DNA from: Antitrichia curtipendula | Lineage: Eukaryota > Streptophyta > Bryopsida > Hypnales > Leucodontaceae | Assembly: GCA_951230915.1 (NCBI GenBank) | Contig: OX579635.1 | Span: forward strand, 44,888,001 to 44,952,000 | Reading direction: 5' to 3' | DNA: 64,000 bases | The notes under the pieces: generated by a model | Database searches by the model: none | What the model was told of the DNA's origin: nothing | What the model saw: only the letters and a program-made list of their open reading frames with translations | Position numbers and translations under genes: made by a program | Shown here: positions 61,570 to 64,000 of the stretch, piece after piece | How positions within the stretch are numbered: the first letter of the stretch is position 1 | Layout: every line of letters starts with the position of its first letter

Positions 61570-62058
61570 GCAAACTACCCCAAACTAAAGCTCCTCATAA
61601 CTTTTGACGCATTGATCAAAATGGGATGATTCAAAGCTTCCCACTTCAATAAAAATCTAATAAACCAATTTCAAATTTTTATTTAAGAAAAAAATCATTT
61701 TTGAAGAATTTTTTGAGCTGCCCGGGCTGCCCAAAGTTCAAAGAAAATCACATATCATGCAATAATTTTTTAACCATGTAGTCAAAAGTTACAAAAATTG
61801 TTGGTCCTTAAAGCTACTCCTCAGGCACATGTTGTGTGAAAATTTCAAAGAAATAAAAAGAAAAACTCCATTCGTAGTGAGCTGCCCAAAATCGCTATGT
61901 TGCCAAAAAAACGCAGTTTGATTCTTTAGGGGTTAAAAAATAAAAATAAAAATTTACTTGTGCTTTTTCATCTTTGATATCAATTTTTTATTTCAATCTT
62001 GGTTTCAAATCTTTGTTTTCAATCTTTATTTTCAATCCTTGTTTCCAACTCTCTATTT

Positions 62059-62380
62059 AACGGCAATTTCATTAAAATGGCGAAATTCCATAACTTTGGC
62101 AGTTTTCACAGTTCAGAGCGGCCGCTCTGAAATGTTCAAATGTCCTAGATTTTTGAAATCTAAACCATTTCTAGATGTATGAAATCTACATTAGTCATAG
62201 ATGTTGCTTTCAAAGTTCAGAACGTGCCATTTGAAATGTACAGCAGTGCTAGATTTATGAAATCTATATAAGATTAAGATTTATGTAATCTATACCTCTC
62301 TTAGATGTTACTTTCGCAGTTCAAAGTGGCCGCTCTGAAAATGGCATACGGAATACCGCCATTTTAACAAAATTGCCGTT
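62059..62380. mobile_element. Palindrome-rich MITE, copy 1, TSD ATTT
   Basis: Ends AACGGCAATTTCATTAAAAT and, reversed, AACGGCAATTTTGTTAAAAT. ATTT flanks both sides (62055-62058, 62381-62384). Inside are TAGATTTTTGAAATCTA-type 17-bp palindromes, at least four, and two GCGGCCGCT/GTGGCCGCT boxes. Non-coding. Confidence 0.8.
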
Positions 62381-62513
62381 ATTTCAAATTTTGAGTAATT
62401 ATTGGTTACAAACTTTTAATTTGGGATTCTATCTTGATTTCAAATGTTTGGTTTAAATCTTTGGTTTCCAATCTTTCAAGAAACTTTGAAAATGACAAGC
62501 ACCTTTTTAGGGT

Positions 62514-63510
62514 TTATCCCCTATAAAGTCCCAAGGCGTTTTTTTCATCAAAAAACACTCAAAATTGCCATTTCTATTGCAAAGAACAAAAACTTAAATA
62601 TTTCTTTGTGCATATCTAACCGTAGGATCTTGTAGTAGACTAGTATAAAAATGCATAGAAGAAATTTTAGAAACTTTGATAGTGTAGATCGTAAGATATT
62701 TGGCTATTTGCATTTAAAGTAAAGAAAATAAGCCTTTATGGGCAATTTCGTTATAATGGCGGTATTCCATGTGCCATTTTCAGAGTGCCCACTCTAAACC
62801 ATAGAAGCGACATCTAAGACAAAGATAAATTTCAAAGATCTAGGAGTGTTATAGATTTCAGAAGTCTATGAACGTTATAGATTTTAGACTGAAAATTTTG
62901 AAAAATCTAGGACTTTTATAGATTTTAGATATCTGTGAATGATATAGATGTCAGAAATCTAAAATAGATGTAGATTTCAGACCATTTCAGAGTGCACGGT
63001 CTGAACAGTTAAAAGTGCCAAACTAACGGAATACCGCCATTTTAACGAAATTGCCCATCTTTTTAGTTTTTACACCTTGCTCGATTAGATTCTTTGACTT
63101 TAAATCTTCTTGACTTATAATTTTTGCACTACTAATTCTGATTTTCTAATTTTTTTAATCCTGAATAATTGAGTTGAAAATTAAAAAAATAAAAATTCAA
63201 CAAAAAAATATTTAATTTCATGCATAAAAAAATTGTTAAATAGAAGTTTGTTCAAGATTGAAGGGAAAATTAAACCATTAATAACTCTAAGATGGAATTG
63301 AAACACAATAATTCCAATGATAGCATTGTTCTAGCAAGCAAACTTAAAAATTGCATTAAAAAATAAATTCTATAAGTTATTTTTTCAAAAAGATGCTTAG
63401 ATTGCCCCAAAAGCAAGGTTGTCTATAATTTTCTCATCAGTAGTCCAAATAGAATGAATCAAAGCTTAAAATGTAACTAAAATATCATCTTTGAGAAAAA
63501 CCAATTCAAT
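62514..63510 (+). repeat. CCCCTAAAG-family copy, interrupted by MITE copy 2
   Basis: Left end ATCCCCTATAAAGTCCCAAG, then TTTCTATTGCAAAGAACAAA, AACCGTAGGATCTTGTAGTA and AGATCGTAAGATATTTGGC. The text resumes after 63056 with ACACCTTGCTCGATTAGATT, matching 9880-9905. The right end is not clear. Confidence 0.6.
62740..63056. mobile_element. Palindrome-rich MITE, copy 2
   Basis: Ends GGGCAATTTCGTTATAATGG and, reversed, GGGCAATTTCGTTAAAATGG (29-bp termini, one mismatch). Shares GGCGGTATTCC and the TAGATTTCAGAAGTCTA-type palindromes with copy 1. The related copy at ~9880 lacks it. The target duplication is unclear. Confidence 0.8.
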
Positions 63511-64000
63511 TTTAACCATTGAATTACAAAAAATTGAATATCATCTTAACCCCGAATAAACTTTAGCCCAAGCAAGGTGGACATTTTTGGGGTCTAAAGT
63601 AGTGTGAACAAAGAATGCCCGAGATTTTTCAAACATTGTGTAGAAGGGGTCTAAAGTGGGGGCTATTTGTCAAAAGATTAGCCCCGGTTAACGTCATGAA
63701 ATCTTCTGGTATGGCATCTGGAGAGTAGAGACTCCATACCTACCTAATTGAAAATTACATATCATGCAATAATTTTTTAACCATGTAATCAAAAGTTATG
63801 AAAATTGGTGTGCCTTAAAGCTACTCCTTGGGCACATATTGTGTGAAATTTAAAAATAAAAATAAAAAAATGACTATGTTGCCAAACAACCCCCTCCAAA
63901 CCCCCAAACCCCCCGGTGTTTGGGCCTTTTAGGAGTTATACGGTGTCCAAAAAAATACGTTCTAAAAGACCCCACACAGAACTTCTTTGATATAATAATG
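63511..64000. other. Repeat-derived tail of the window
   Basis: 63745-63850 matches 61745-61850 (CATATCATGCAATAATTTTT, AACCATGTA, AAAGCTACTCCT). No gene. The sequence runs off the window. Confidence 0.5.

Larger units (their letters stand above)
60534..61932 (+). mobile_element. CCCCTAAAG-family element with TTAA on both sides, containing a nested MITE
   Basis: TTAA at 60530-60533, CCCCTAAAGGTTTTTGAC. Right end TTCTTTAGGGG then TTAA (61933-61936). 1399 bp, of which ~459 bp is the nested element at 61111-61569. Reverse-oriented relatives at 47270-47635 and 55123-56351. Confidence 0.75.

Noticed and set aside
1..64000. tRNA, rRNA or other structured RNA genes
   Set aside because: No cloverleaf with A/B boxes or rRNA core sequence was recognised on either strand, though a covariance-model scan was not possible here.

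Overview
This looks like nuclear DNA of a land plant or close streptophyte relative. It is AT-rich, has spliced genes with plant-type GT-AG introns, and carries plant-style DNA transposons (Stowaway-like, Tourist/PIF-Harbinger, CACTA). Nothing resembles an operon. I cannot name the species. The transporter below belongs to the SLC7/LAT branch. As far as I recall, that branch is not the usual flowering-plant set, so a non-flowering lineage is possible but unproven.

Genes sit only in the first 7.1 kb. The window opens inside the last exon of a FAD-dependent oxidoreductase-like gene (3-518, +). About 1 kb downstream is a complete 12-exon LAT-type amino acid permease gene (1521-7103, +). Its exons join to exactly 479 codons including the stop (478 aa). 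One intron appears to use a GC donor and holds a Stowaway-like MITE.

The other ~57 kb has no intact gene I can support and is a layered set of repeats. 15.5-27.0 kb is an old, diverged tandem array of ~105-110 bp monomers, interrupted by several miniature elements whose insertion points show against the monomer. 33.9-38.7 kb is a decayed PIF/Harbinger element: a Myb/SANT-like ORF1 on +, a DDE transposase on -, several stops, and a 1.45 kb CACTA element nested between them. Its left terminus lies in a 200-bp assembly gap. Dispersed through 9-64 kb are copies of one A+T-rich family whose ends read CCCCTAAAG...CTTTAGGGG. Three copies have TTAA on both sides. This is the best candidate for something undescribed. 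Other clear insertions are a 217-bp CACTA mini-element with a matching empty site elsewhere in the window (40.2 kb), a Tourist-like MITE with TAA duplication (45.2-45.9 kb), a MITE carrying clustered TGACG boxes (56.0-56.3 kb), a CACTA-like MITE containing a 77-bp near-perfect hairpin (61.1-61.6 kb), and two neighbouring members of a MITE family built from repeated short palindromes (62.1 and 62.7 kb).

Small GC-richer islands (10.4-11.8, 27.0-28.5, 48.3-51.0 kb) are not obviously transposon and may be gene relics. Local tandem duplications occur at 48.0-48.7 and 51.1-51.4 kb. All calls are from reading the sequence; no database search was run.
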